From: Ulva prolifera
Taxonomy: Eukaryota > Chlorophyta > Ulvophyceae > Ulvales > Ulvaceae
DNA length: 64,000 nt
NCBI GenBank assembly: GCA_023078555.1
Contig: CM041197.1
Coordinates: forward strand, 6,469,810-6,533,809
Direction: 5' to 3'
In this document: piece after piece, positions 49,201-63,981 of the stretch
How positions within the stretch are numbered: the stretch's first letter is position 1
Layout of the letters: every line of letters begins with the position of its first letter
Notes under the pieces: generated by a model
Databases searched by the model: none
Seen by the model: only the letters and a program-made list of their open reading frames with translations
Told to the model about the DNA's origin: nothing
Translations under genes and position numbers: made by a program

Positions 49201-52200
49201 CACGGCACGTGCGCACGCCCGCACGACCAGATATGCACATATAGTTTCAACAGCTCCATTGCAGACATGAAGAAGGTAATAATTTGGTCCATTCGTGTTT
49301 GAGGACGTCCTGGTGCCCAGGAGTGCATCCTGCACCATCGCACGTCACGTGCGTTGCCCATGCACGGCACGTGCGCACGCCCGCACGACCAGATATGCAC
49401 TTGCAGGTTTGGCAATTCCTTTGAAGCCATAAAGAAGGTAATTATTTGGTGCATTCGTGTTTGAGGACGTCCTGGTGTCCAGGAGTGCTTTGTGCACCAT
49501 CGCACGTCACGTGCGTTGCCCATGCACGGCACGTGCGCACGCCCGCACGACCAGATATGCACTTGCAGGTTTGGCAATTCCTTTGAAGACATAAATAAGG
49601 TAATCATTTGGTGCATTCGTGTTTGAGGACAACCTGGTGTCCAGGAGTGCTTTGTGCACCATCGCACGCCACGTGCGTTGTCCATGCACGCCATGTGCGT
49701 TGCCCATGCACGGCACGTGCGCACGCCCGCACGACCAGATATGCACATGAAGTTTTAACCGGTCCATTGCAGATATGAAGAAGGTAGACATTTGGTGCAT
49801 TCGTGTTTGAGGACGTCCTGGTGCCCAGGAGTGCATCCTGCACCATCGCACGTCACGTGCGTTGCCCATGCACGGCACGTGCGCACGCCCGCACGACCAG
49901 ATATGCACATGCAGGTTTGGCAAATCCTTTGAACACATAAAGAAGGTAATCATTTGGTGCATTCGTGTTTGAGGACGTCCTGGTGTCCAGGAGTGCTTTG
50001 TGCACCATCGCATGTCACGTACGTTGCCCATGCACGGCACGTGCGCACGCCCGCACGACCAGATATGCACATGAAGTTTTAACCGGTCCATTGCAGACAT
50101 GAAGAAGGTAATCATTTGGTGCATTCGTGTTTGAGGACGTCCTGGTGCCCAGGAGTGCATCCTGCACCATCGCACGTCACGTGCGTTGCCCATGCACGGC
50201 ACGTGCGCACGCCCGCACGACCAGATATGCACATGCAGGTTTGGCAAATCCTTTGAACACATAAAGAAGGTAATCATTTGGTGCATTCGTGTTTGAGGAC
50301 GTCCTGGTGTCCAGGAGTGCTTTGTGCACCATCGCATGTCACGTGCGTTGCCCATGCACGGCACGTGCGCACGCCCGCACGACCAGATATGCACATGAAG
50401 TTTTAACCGGTCCATTGCAGACATGAAGAAGGTAATCATTTGGTGCATTCGTGTTTGAGGACGTCCTGGTGCCCAGGAGTGCATCCTGCACCATCGCACG
50501 CCATGTGCGTTGCCCATGCACGGCACGTGCGCACGCCCGCACGACCAGATATGCACTTGCAGGTTTGGCAATTCCTCTGAAGACATAAAGAAGGTAATCA
50601 TTTGGTGCATTCGTGTTTGAGGACGTCCTGGTGTCCAGGAGTGCTTTGTGCACCATCGCCCGCCACGTGCGTTGTCCATGCACGCCATGTGCGTACCCCA
50701 TGCACGGCACGTGCGCACGCCCGCACGACCAGATATGCACATGCAGTTTTAATAGGTCCATTTCAGACATGAAGAAGGTAATCATTTGGTCCATTCGTGT
50801 TTGAGGACGTCCTGGTGCCCAGGAGTGCATCCTGCACCATCGCACGCCATGTGCGTTGCCCATGCACGGCACGTGCGCACGCCCGCACGACCAGATATGC
50901 ACTTGCAGGTTTGGCAATTCCTCTGAAGACATAAAGAAGGTAATCATTTGGTGCATTCGTGTTTGAGGACGTCCTAGTGTCCAGGAGTGCTTTGTGCACC
51001 GTCGCACGCCACGTGCGTTGTCCATGCACGCCATGTGCGTTGCCCATGCGCGGCACGTGCGCACGCCCGCACGACCAGATATGCACATGCAGTTTTAACA
51101 GGTCCATTGCAGACATGAAGAAGGTAATCATTTGGTGCATTCGTGTTTGAGGACGTCCTGGTGCCCAAGAGTGCATCCTGCACCATCGCACATCACGTGC
51201 GTTGCCCATGCACGGCACGTGCGCACGCCCGCACGACCAGATATGCACATGCAGTTTTAACAGGTCCATTGCAGACATGAAGAAGGTAATCATTTGGTGC
51301 ATTCGTGTTTGAGGCCGTCCTGGTGCCCAGGAGTGCATCCTGCACCATCGCACGTCACGTGCGTTGTCCATGCACGCCATGTGCGTTGCCCATGCACGGC
51401 ACGTGCGCACGCCCGCACGACCAAATATGCACTTGCAGGTTTGGCAACTCCTCTGAAGACATAAAGAAGGTTATCATTTGTGCATTCGTGTTTGAGGACG
51501 TCCTGGTGTCCAGGAGTGCTTTGTGCACCATCGCCCGCCACGTGCGTTGTCCATGCACGCCATGTGCGTACCCCATGCACGGCACGTGCGCACGCCCGCA
51601 CGACCAGATATGCACATGCAGTTTTAACAGGTCCATTGCAGACATGAAGAAGGTAATAATTTGGTCCATTCGTGTTTGAGGACGTCCTGGTGCCCAGGAG
51701 TGCATCCTGCACCATCGCACGCCATGTGCGTTGCCCATGCACGGCACGTGCGCACGCCCGCACGACCAGATATGCACTTGCAGGTTTGGCAATTCCTCTG
51801 AAGACATAAAGAAGGTAATCATTTGGTGCATTCGTGTTTGAGGACGTCCTGGTGTCCAGGAGTGCTTTGTGCATCATCGCACGCCACGTGCGTTGTCCAT
51901 GCACGCCATGTGCGTTGCCCATGCGCGGCACGTGCGCACGCCCGCACGACCAGATATGCACTTGCAGGTTTGGCAACTCCTTTGAAGACATGAAGAAGGT
52001 AATCATTTGGTACATTCGTGTTTGAGGACGTCCTGGTGTCCAGGAGTGCTTTGTGCACCATCGCACGCCACGTGCGTTGTCCATGCACGCCATGTGCGTT
52101 GCCCATGCGCGGCACGTGCGAACGACCGCACGACCAGATATGCACTTGCAGGTTTGGCAACTCCTCTGAAGACATAAAGAAGGTAATCATTTGTGCATTC

Positions 52201-54819
52201 GTGTTTGAGGACGTCCTGGTGTCCCGGAGTGCTTTGTGCACCATCGCCCGCCACGTGCGTTGTCCATGCACGCCATGTGCGTACCCCATGCGCGGCACGT
52301 GCGCACGCCCGCACGACCAGATATGCACTTGCAGGTTTGGCAACTCCTTTGAAGACATGAAGAAGGTAATCATTTGGTGCATTCGTGTTTGAGGACGTCC
52401 TGGTGCCAAAGAGTGCATCCTGCACCATCGCACGCCATGTGCGTTGCCCATGCACGGCACGTGCGCACGCCCGCACGACCAGATATGCACTTGCAGGTTT
52501 GGCAACTCCTCTGAAGACATAAAGAAGGTAATCATTTGTGCATTCGTGTTTGAGGACGTCCTGGTGCCAAAGAGTGCATCCTGCACCATCGCACGCCATG
52601 TGCGTTGCCCATGCACGGCACGTGCGCACGCCCGCACGACCAGATATGCACTTGCAGGTTTGGCAATTCCTCTGAAGACATGAAGAAGGGAATCATTTGG
52701 GGCATTCGTGTTTGAGGACGTCCTGGTGCCCAGGAGTGCATCCTGCACCATCGCACGTCACGTGCGTTGTCCATGCACGCCATGTGCGTTGCCCATGCAC
52801 GGCACGTGCGCACGCCCGCACGACCAAATATGCACTTGCAGGTTTGGCAATTCCATTGAAGACATAAAGAAGGTAATCATTTGGTGCATTAGTGTTTGAG
52901 GACGTCCTGGTGTCCAGGAGTGCTTTGTGCACCATCGCACGCCGCGTGCGTTGTCCATGCACGCCATGTGCGTTGCCCATGCGCGGCACGTGCGAACGAC
53001 CGCACGACCAGATATGCACTTGCAGGTTTGACAAATCCTCTGAAGACATAAAGAAGGTAATCATTTGTGCATTCGTGTTTGAGGACGTCCTGGTGTCCAG
53101 GAGTGCTTTGTGCACCATCGCCCGCCACGTGCGTTGTCCATGCACGCCATGTGCGTACCCCATGCACGGCACGTGCGCACGCCCGCACGACCAGATATGC
53201 ACATGCAGTTTTAACAGGTCCATTGCAGACATGAAGAAGGTAATAATTTGGTCCATTCGTGTTTGAGGACGTCCTGGTGCCTAGGAGTGCATCCTGCACC
53301 ATCGCACGCCATGTGCGTTGCCCATGCACGGCACGTGCGCACGCCCGCACGACCAGATATGCTCTTGCAGGTTTGGCAATTCCTCTGAAGACATAAAGAA
53401 GGTAATCATTTGGTGCATTCGTGTTTGAGGACGTCCTGGTGTCCTGGAGTGCTTTGTGCACCATCGCACGCCACGTGCGTTGTCCATGCACGCCATGTGC
53501 GTTGCCCATGCGCGGCACGTGCGCACGCCCGCACGACCAGATATGCACTTGCAGGTTTGGCAACTCCTTTGAAGACATGAAGAAGGTAATCATTTGGTAC
53601 ATTCGTGTTTGAGGACGTCCTGGTGTCCAGGAGTGCTTTGTGCACCATCGCACGCCACGTGCGTTGTCCATGCACGCCATGTACGTTGCCCATGCACGGC
53701 ACGTGCGCACGCCCGCACGACCAGATATGCACATGCAGTTTTAACAGGTCCATTGCAGACATGAAGAAGGTAATCATTTGGTGCATTCGTGTTTGAGGAC
53801 GTCCTGGTGCCCAGGAGTGCATCCTGCACCATCGCACGTCACGTGCGTTGTCCATGCACGCCATGTGCGTTGCCCATGCACGGCACGTGCGCACGCCCGC
53901 ACGACCAAATATGCACTTGCAGGTTTGGCAATTCCATTGAAGACATAAAGAAGGTAATCATTTGGTGCATTAGTGTTTGAGGACGTCCTGGTGTCCAGGA
54001 GTGCTTTGTGCACCATCGCCCGCCACGTGCGTTATCCATGCACGCCATGTGCGTACCCCATGCACGGCACGTGCGCACGCCCGCACGACCAGATATGCAC
54101 ATGCAGTTTTAACAGGTCCATTGCAAACATGAAGAAGGTAATCATTTGGTGCATTCGTGTTTGAGGACGTCGTGGTGCCCAGGAGTGCATCCTGCACCAT
54201 CGCACGTCACGTGCGTTGCCCATGCACGGCACGTGCGCACGCCCGCACGGCCAGGTATGCACATGCAGTTTTAAAAGGTCCATTGCAAACATGAAGAAGG
54301 TAATCATTTGGTGCATTAGTGTTTGAGGACGTCCTGGTGTCCAGGAGTGCTTTGTGCACCATCGCCCGCCACGTGCGTTGTCCATGCACGCCATGTGCGT
54401 ACCCCATGCACGGCACGTGCGCACGCCCGCACGACCAGATATGCACATGCAGTTTTAACAGGTCCATTACAAACATGAAGAAGGTAATCATTTGGTGCAT
54501 TCGTGTTTGAGGACGTCGTGGTGCCCAGGAGTGCATCCTGCACCATCGCACGTCACGTGCGTTGCCCATGCACGGAACGTGCGCACGCCCGCACGACCAG
54601 ATATGCACATGCAGTTTTAACAGGTCCATTGCAGACATGAAGAAGGTAATCATTTGGTCCATTCGTGTTTGAGGACGTCCTGGTGCCCAGGAGTGCGTCC
54701 TGCACAATCGCACGCCATGTGCGTTGCCCATGCACGGCACGTGCGCACGCCCGCACGACCAGATATGCACTTGTAGGTTTGGCAATTCCTCTGAAGACAT
54801 AAAGAAGGTAATCATTTGG

Positions 54820-57800
54820 TGCATTCGTGTTTGAGGACGTCCTGGTGTCCAGGAGTGCTTTGTGCACCATCGCCCGCCACGTGCGTTGTCCATGCACGCC
54901 ATGTGCGTACCCCATGCACGGCACGTGCGCACGCCCGCACGACCAGATATGCACATGCAGTTTTAACAGGTCCATTGCAGACATGAAGAAGGTAATCATT
55001 TGGTCCATTCGCGTTTGAGGACGTCCTGGTGCCCAGGAGTGCATCCTGCACCATCGCACGCCATGTGCGTTGCCCATGCACGGCACGTGCGCACGCCCGC
55101 ACGACCAGATATGCACTTGCAGGTTTGGCAATTCCTCTGAAGACATAAAGAAGGTAATCATTTGGTGCATTCGTGTTTGAGGACGTCCTGGTGTCCAGGA
55201 GTGCTTTGTGCACCATCGCACGCCACGTGCGTTGTCCATGCACACCGACGCGTTGCCCATGCGCGGCACGTGCGCACGCCCGCACGACCAGATATGCACT
55301 TGCAGGTTTGGCAACTCCTTTGAAGACATGAAGAAGGTAATCATTTGGTGCATTCGTGTTTGAGGACGTCCTGGTGCCCAAGAGTGCATCCTGCACCATC
55401 GCACGCCATGTGCGTTGCCCATGCACGGCACGTGCGCACGCCCGCACGACCAGATATGCACATGCAGTTTTAACAGGTCCATTGCAGACATGAAGAAGGT
55501 AATCATTTGGTGCATTCGTGTTTGAGGACGTCCTGGTGCCCAGGAGTGCATCCTGCACAATCGCACGCCATGTGCGTTGCCCATGCACGGCACGTGCGCA
55601 CGCCCGCACGACCAGATATGCACTTGCAGGTTTGGCAACTCCTTTGAAGACATGAAGAAGGTAATCATTTGGTGCATTCGTGTTTGAGGACGTCCTGGTG
55701 CCCAAGAGTGCATCCTGCACCATCGCACGCCATGTGCGTTGCCCATGCGCGGCACGTGCGCACGCCCGCACGACCAGATATGCACTTGCAGGTTTGGCAA
55801 TTCCTCTGAAGACATAAAGAAGGTAATCATTTGGTGCATTCGTGTTTGAGGACGTCCTGGTGTCCAGGAGTGCTTTGTGCACCATCGCCCGCCACGTGCG
55901 TTGTCCATGCACGCCATGTGCGTACCCCATGCACGGCACGTGCGCACGCCCGCACGACCAGATATGCACATGCAGTTTTAACAGGTCCATTGCAGACATG
56001 AAGAAGGTAATCATTTGGTCCATTCGCGTTTGAGGACGTCCTGGTGCCCAGGAGTGCATCCTGCACCATCGCACGCCATGTGCGTTGCCCATGCACGGCA
56101 CGTGCGCACGCCCGCACGACCAGATATGCACTTGCAGGTTTGGCAATTCCTCTGAAGACATAAAGAAGGTAATCATTTGGTGCATTCGTGTTTGAGGACG
56201 TCCTGGTGTCCAGGAGTGCTTTGTGCACCATCGCACGCCACGTGCGTTGTCCATGCACGCCATGTGCGTTGCCCATGCGCGGCACGTGCGCACGCCCGCA
56301 CGACCAGATATGCACTTGCAGGTTTGGCAACTCCTTTGAAGACATGAAGAAGGTAATCATTTGGTACATTCGTGTTTGAGGACGTCCTGGTGTCCAGGAG
56401 TGCTTTGTGCACCATCGCACGCCACGTGCGTTGTCCATGCACGCCATGTACGTTGCCCATGCACGGCACGTGCGCACGCCCGCACGACCAGATATGCACA
56501 TGCAGTTTTAACAGGTCCATTGCAGACATGAAGAAGGTAATCATTTGGTGCATTCGTGTTTGAGGACGTCCTGGTGCCCAGGAGTGCATCCTGCACCATC
56601 GCACGTCACGTGCGTTGTCCATGCACGCCATGTGCGTTGCCCATGCACGGCACGTGCGCACGCCCGCACGACCAAATATGCACTTGCAGGTTTGGCAATT
56701 CCATTGAAGACATAAAGAAGGTAATCATTTGGTGCATTAGTGTTTGAGGACGTCCTGGTGTCCAGGAGTGCTTTGTGCACCATCGCCCGCCACGTGCGTT
56801 GTCCATGCACGCCATGTGCGTACCCCATGCACGGCACGTGCGCACGCCCGCACGACCAGATATGCACATGCAGTTTTAACAGGTCCATTGCAAACATGAA
56901 GAAGGTAATCATTTGGTGCATTCGTGTTTGAGGACGTCCTGGTGCCCAGGAGTGCATCCTGCACCATCGCACGCCATGTGCGTTGCCCATGCACGGCACG
57001 TGCGCACGCCCGCACGACCAGATATGCACTTGCAGGTTTGGCAATTCCTCTGAAGACATAAAGAAGGTAATCATTTGGTGCATTCGTGTTTGAGGACGTC
57101 CTGGTGTCCAGGAGTGCTTTGTGCACCATCGCACGCCACGTGCGTTGTCCATGCACACCGACGCGTTGCCCATGCGCGGCACGTGCGCACGCCCGCACGA
57201 CCAGATATGCACTTGCAGGTTTGACAACTCCTTTGAAGACATGAAGAAGGTAATCATTTGGTGCATTCGTGTTTGAGGACGTCCTGGTGCCCAAGAGTGC
57301 ATCCTGCACCATCGCACGCCATGTGCGTTGCCCATGCACGGCACGTGCGCACGCCCGCACGACCAGATATGCACATGCAGTTTTAACAGGTCCATTGCAG
57401 ACATGAAGAAGGTAATCATTTGGTGCATTCGTGTTTGAGGACGTCCTGGTGCCCAGGAGTGCATCCTGCACAATCGCACGCCATGTGCGTTGCCCATGCA
57501 CGGCACGTGCGCACGCCTGCACGACCAGATATGCACTTGCAGGTTTGGCAACTCCTTTGAAGACATGAAGAAGGTAATCATTTGGTGCATTCGTGTTTGA
57601 GGACGTCCTGGTGCCCAAGAGTGCATCCTGCACCATCGCACGCCATGTGCGTTGCCCATGCGCGGCACGTGCGCACGCCCGCACGACCAGATATGCACTT
57701 GCAGGTTTGGCAATTCCTCTGAAGACATAAAGAAGGTAATCATTTGGTGCATTCGTGTTTGAGGACGTCCTGGTGTCCAGGAGTGCTTTGTGCACCATCG

Positions 57801-58645
57801 CCCGCCACGTGCGTTGTCCATGCACGCCATGTGCGTACCCCATGCACGGCACGTGCGCACGCCCGCACGACCAGATATGCACATGCAGTTTTAACAGGTC
57901 CATTGCAGACATGAAGAAGGTAATCATTTGGTCCATTCGCGTTTGAGGACGTCCTGGTGCCCAGGAGTGCATCCTGCACCATCGCACGCCATGTGCGTTG
58001 CCCATGCACGGCACGTGCGCACGCCCGCACGACCAGATATGCACTTGCAGGTTTGGCAATTCCTCTGAAGACATAAAGAAGGTAATCATTTGGTGCATTC
58101 GTGTTTGAGGACGTCCTGGTGTCCAGGAGTGCTTTGTGCACCATCGCACGCCACGTGCGTTGTCCATGCACGCCATGTGCGTTGCCCATGCGCGGCACGT
58201 GCGCACGCCCGCACGACCAGATATGCACTTGCAGGTTTGGCAACTCCTTTGAAGACATGAAGAAGGTAATCATTTGGTACATTCGTGTTTGAGGACGTCC
58301 TGGTGTCCAGGAGTGCTTTGTGCACCATCGCACGCCACGTGCGTTGTCCATGCACGCCATGTACGTTGCCCATGCACGGCACGTGCGCACGCCCGCACGA
58401 CCAGATATGCACATGCAGTTTTAACAGGTCCATTGCAGACATGAAGAAGGTAATCATTTGGTGCATTCGTGTTTGAGGACGTCCTGGTGCCCAGGAGTGC
58501 ATCCTGCACCATCGCACGTCACGTGCGTTGTCCATGCACGCCATGTGCGTTGCCCATGCACGGCACGTGCGCACGCCCGCACGACCAAATATGCACTTGC
58601 AGGTTTGGCAATTCCATTGAAGACATAAAGAAGGTAATCATTTGG
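54820..58645. repeat. 1,913-bp tandem higher-order duplication
   Basis: Blocks starting near 54,820 and 56,733 repeat the same monomer series. Diagnostic monomers near 54,827/56,740, 55,842/57,755 and 56,556/58,469 are each 1,913 bp apart, and each block contains one ACACCGACGCG monomer. Confidence 0.75.
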
Positions 58646-60180
58646 TGCATTAGTGTTTGAGGACGTCCTGGTGTCCAGGAGTGCTTTGTGCACCATCGCC
58701 CGCCACGTGCGTTGTCCATGCACGCCATGTGCGTACCCCATGCACGGCACGTGCGCACGCCCGCACGACCAGATATGCACATGCAGTTTTAACAGGTCCA
58801 TTGCAAACATGAAGAAGGTAATCATTTGGTGCATTCGTGTTTGAGGACGTCGTGGTGCCCAGGAGTGCATCCTGCACCATCGCACGTCACGTGCGTTGCC
58901 CATGCACGGCACGTGCGCACGCCCGCACGGCCAGGTATGCACATGCAGTTTTAAAAGGTCCATTGCAAACATGAAGAAGGTAATCATTTGGTGCATTAGT
59001 GTTTGAGGACGTCCTGGTGTCCAGGAGTGCTTTGTGCACCATCGCCCGCCACGTGCGTTGTCCATGCACGCCATGTGCGTACCCCATGCACGGCACGTGC
59101 GCACGCCCGCACGACCAGATATGCACATGCAGTTTTAACAGGTCCATTACAAACATGAAGAAGGTAATCATTTGGTGCATTCGTGTTTGAGGACGTCGTG
59201 GTGCCCAGGAGTGCATCCTGCACCATCGCACGTCACGTGCGTTGCCCATGCACGGAACGTGCGCACGCCCGCACGACCAGATATGCACATGCAGTTTTAA
59301 CAGGTCCATTGCAGACATGAAGAAGGTAATCATTTGGTCCATTCGTGTTTGAGGACGTCCTGGTGCCCAGGAGTGCGTCCTGCACAATCGCACGCCATGT
59401 GCGTTGCCCATGCACGGCACGTGCGCACGCCCGCACGACCAGATATGCACTTGCAGGTTTGGCAATTCCTCTGAAGACATAAAGAAGGTAATCATTTGGT
59501 GCATTCGTGTTTGAGGACGTCCTGGTGTCCAGGAGTGCTTTGTGCACCATCGCCCGCCACGTGCGTTGTCCATGCACGCCATGTGCGTACCCCATGCACG
59601 GCACGTGCGCACGCCCGCACGACCAGATATGCACATGCAGTTTTAACAGGTCCATTGCAGACATGAAGAAGGTAATCATTTGGTCCATTCGCGTTTGAGG
59701 ACGTCCTGGTGCCCAGGAGTGCATCCTGCACCATCGCACGCCATGTGCGTTGCCCATGCACGGCACGTGCGCACGCCCGCACGACCAGATATGCACTTGC
59801 AGGTTTGGCAATTCCTCTGAAGACATAAAGAAGGTAATCATTTGGTGCATTCGTGTTTGAGGACGTCCTGGTGTCCAGGAGTGCTTTGTGCACCATCGCA
59901 CGCCACGTGCGTTGTCCATGCACACCGACACGTTGCCCATGCGCGGCACGTGCGCACGCCCGCACGACCAGATATGCACTTGCAGGTTTGGCAACTCCTT
60001 TGAAGACATGAAGAAGGTAATCATTTGGTGCATTCGTGTTTGAGGACGTCCTGGTGCCCAAGAGTGCATCCTGCACCATCGCACGCCATGTGCGTTGCCC
60101 ATGCACGGCACGTGCGCACGCCCGCACGACCAGATATGCACATGCAGTTTTAACAGGTCCATTGCAGACATGAAGAAGGT
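58100..60180. repeat. copy of 53.4-55.5 kb displaced by 4,680 bp
   Basis: Rare variants near 53,605, 53,789, 53,973, 54,319 and 54,827 recur near 58,285, 58,469, 58,653, 58,999 and 59,507, all 4,680 bp on. They include GCACGGCCAGGTATG (54,246 and 58,926) and CATTACAAACATG (54,466 and 59,146). After about 60.18 kb the offset drops to 4,518 bp, meaning one 162-bp monomer was lost. Confidence 0.75.
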
Positions 60181-61713
60181 AATCATTTGGTGCATTCGTG
60201 TTTGAGGACGTCCTGGTGCCCAAGAGTGCATCCTGCACCATCGCACGCCATGTGCGTTGCCCATGCGCGGCACGTGCGCACGCCCGCACGACCAGATATG
60301 CACTTGCAGGTTTGGCAATTCCTCTGAAGACATAAAGAAGGTAATCATTTGGTGCATTCGTGTTTGAGGACGTCCTGGTGTCCAGGAGTGCTTTGTGCAC
60401 CATCGCCCGCCACGTGCGTTGTCCATGCACGCCATGTGCGTACCCCATGCACGGCACGTGCGCACGCCCGCACGACCAGATATGCACATGCAGTTTTAAC
60501 AGGTCCATTGCAGACATGAAGAAGGTAATCATTTGGTGCATTCGTGTTTGAGGACGTCCTGGTGCCCAGGAGTGCATCCTGCACAATCGCACGCCATGTG
60601 CGTTGCCCATGCACGGCACGTGCGCACGCCCGCACGACCAGATATGCACTTGCAGGTTTGGCAACTCCTTTGAAGACATGAAGAAGGTAATCATTTGGTG
60701 CATTCGTGTTTGAGGACGTCCTGGTGCCCAAGAGTGCATCCTGCACCATCGCACGCCATGTGCGTTGCCCATGCACGGCACGTGCGCACGCCCGCACGAC
60801 CAGATATGCACTTGCAGGTTTGGCAATTCCTCTGAAGACATAAAGAAGGTAATCATTTGGTGCATTCGTGTTTGAGGACGTCCTGGTGTCCAGGAGTGCT
60901 TTGTGCACCATCGCACGCCACGTGCGTTGTCCATGCACACCGACGCGTTGCCCATGCGCGGCACGTGCGCACGCCCGCACGACCAGATATGCACTTGCAG
61001 GTTTGGCAACTCCTTTGAAGACATGAAGAAGGTAATCATTTGGTGCATTCGTGTTTGAGGACGTCCTGGTGCCCAAGAGTGCATCCTGCACCATCGCACG
61101 CCATGTGCGTTGCCCATGCACGGCACGTGCGCACGCCCGCACGACCAGATATGCACATGCAGTTTTAACAGGTCCATTGCAGACATGAAGAAGGTAATCA
61201 TTTGGTGCATTCGTGTTTGAGGACGTCCTGGTGCCCAGGAGTGCATCCTGCACAATCGCACGCCATGTGCGTTGCCCATGCACGGCACGTGCGCACGCCC
61301 GCACGACCAGATATGCACTTGCAGGTTTGGCAACTCCTTTGAAGACATGAAGAAGGTAATCATTTGGTGCATTCGTGTTTGAGGACGTCCTGGTGCCCAA
61401 GAGTGCATCCTGCACCATCGCACGCCATGTGCGTTGCCCATGCGCGGCACGTGCGCACGCCCGCACGACCAGATATGCACTTGCAGGTTTGGCAATTCCT
61501 CTGAAGACATAAAGAAGGTAATCATTTGGTGCATTCGTGTTTGAGGACGTCCTGGTGTCCAGGAGTGCTTTGTGCACCATCGCCCGCCACGTGCGTTGTC
61601 CATGCACGCCATGTGCGTACCCCATGCACGGCACGTGCGCACGCCCGCACGACCAGATATGCACATGCAGTTTTAACAGGTCCATTGCAGACATGAAGAA
61701 GGTAATCATTTGG

Positions 61714-63981
61714 TGCATTCGTGTTTGAGGACGTCCTGGTGCCCAAGAGTGCATCCTGCACCATCGCACGCCATGTGCGTTGCCCATGCGCGGCACGTGC
61801 GCACGCCCGCACGACCAGATATGCACATGCAGTTTTAACAGGTCCATTGCAAACATGAAGAAGGTAATCATTTGGTGCATTCGTGTTTGAGGACGTCGTG
61901 GTGCCCAGGAGTGCATCCTGCACCATCGCACGTCACGTGCGTTGCCCATGCACGGAACGTGCGCACGCCCGCACGACCAGATATGCACATACAGTTTTAA
62001 CAGGTCCATTGCAGACATGAAGAAGGTAATCATTTGGTGCATTCGTGTTTGAGGACGTCGTGGTGCCCAGGAGTGCATCCTGCACCATCGCACGTCACGT
62101 GCGTTGCCCATGCACGGAACGTGCGCACGCCCGCACGACCAGATATGCACATACAGTTTTAACAGGTCCATTGCAGACATGAAGAAGGTAATCATTTGGT
62201 CCATTCGCGTTTGAGGACGTCCTGGTGCCCAGGAGTGCATCCTGCACCATCGCACGCCATGTGCGTTGCCCATGCACGGCACGTGCGCACGCCCGCACGA
62301 CCAGATATGCACATGCAGTTTTAACAGGTCCATTGCAGACATGAAGAAGGTAATCATTTGGTGCATTCGTGTTTGAGGACGTCCTGGTGCCCAGGAGTGC
62401 ATCCTGCACAATCGCACGCCATGTGCGTTGCCCATGCACGGCACGTGCGCACGCCCGCACGACCAGATATGCACTTGCAGGTTTGGCAACTCCTTTGAAG
62501 ACATGAAGAAGGTAATCATTTGGTGCATTCGTGTTTGAGGACGTCCTGGTGCCCAAGAGTGCATCCTGCACCATCGCACGCCATGTGCGTTGCCCATGCG
62601 CGGCACGTGCGCACGCCCGCACGACCAGATATGCACATGCAGTTTTAACAGGTCCATTGCAGACATGAAGAAGGTAATCATTTGGTGCATTCGTGTTTGA
62701 GGACGTCCTGGTGCCCAGGAGTGCATCCTGCACAATCGCACGCCATGTGCGTTGCCCATGCACGGCACGTGCGCACGCCCGCACGACCAGATATGCACTT
62801 GCAGGTTTGGCAACTCCTTTGAAGACATGAAGAAGGTAATCATTTGGTGCATTCGTGTTTGAGGACGTCCTGGTGCCCAAGAGTGCATCCTGCACCATCG
62901 CACGCCATGTGCGTTGCCCATGCGCGGCACGTGCGCACGCCCGCACGACCAGATATGCACATGCAGTTTTAACAGGTCCATTGCAAACATGAAGAAGGTA
63001 ATCATTTGGTGCATTCGTGTTTGAGGACGTCGTGGTGCCCAGGAGTGCATCCTGCACCATCGCACGTCACGTGCGTTGCCCATGCACGGAACGTGCGCAC
63101 GCCCGCACGACCAGATATGCACATACAGTTTTAACAGGTCCATTGCAGACATGAAGAAGGTAATCATTTGGTGCATTCGTGTTTGAGGACGTCGTGGTGC
63201 CCAGGAGTGCATCCTGCACCATCGCACGTCACGTGCGTTGCCCATGCACGGAACGTGCGCACGCCCGCACGACCAGATATGCACATACAGTTTTAACAGG
63301 TCCATTGCAGACATGAAGAAGGTAATCATTTGGTCCATTCGCGTTTGAGGACGTCCTGGTGCCCAGGAGTGCATCCTGCACCATCGCACGCCATGTGCGT
63401 TGCCCATGCACGGCACGTGCGCACGCCCGCACGACCAGATATGCACATGCAGTTTTAACAGGTCCATTGCAGACATGAAGAAGGTAATCATTTGGTGCAT
63501 TCGTGTTTGAGGACGTCCTGGTGCCCAGGAGTGCATCCTGCACAATCGCACGCCATGTGCGTTGCCCATGCACGGCACGTGCGCACGCCCGCACGACCAG
63601 ATATGCACTTGCAGGTTTGGCAACTCCTTTGAAGACATGAAGAAGGTAATCATTTGGTGCATTCGTGTTTGAGGACGTCCTGGTGCCCAAGAGTGCATCC
63701 TGCACCATCGCACGCCATGTGCGTTGCCCATGCGCGGCACGTGCGCACGCCCGCACGACCAGATATGCACATGCAGTTTTAACAGGTCCATTGCAGACAT
63801 GAAGAAGGTAATCATTTGGTGCATTCGTGTTTGAGGACGTCCTGGTGCCCAGGAGTGCATCCTGCACAATCGCACGCCATGTGCGTTGCCCATGCACGGC
63901 ACGTGCGCACGCCCGCACGACCAGATATGCACTTGCAGGTTTGGCAACTCCTTTGAAGACATGAAGAAGGTAATCATTTGG
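61714..63981. repeat. tandem 1,134-bp (seven-monomer) duplication
   Basis: Blocks 61714-62847 and 62848-63981 consist of seven 162-bp monomers each. GGACGTCGTGG occurs near 61,891 and 62,053 and again near 63,025 and 63,187. CACAATCGC occurs near 62,409 and 62,733 and again near 63,543 and 63,867. The 184-bp form is absent here, which leaves a spurious 1,213-codon minus-strand frame open from 63,986 to 60,345. Confidence 0.8.
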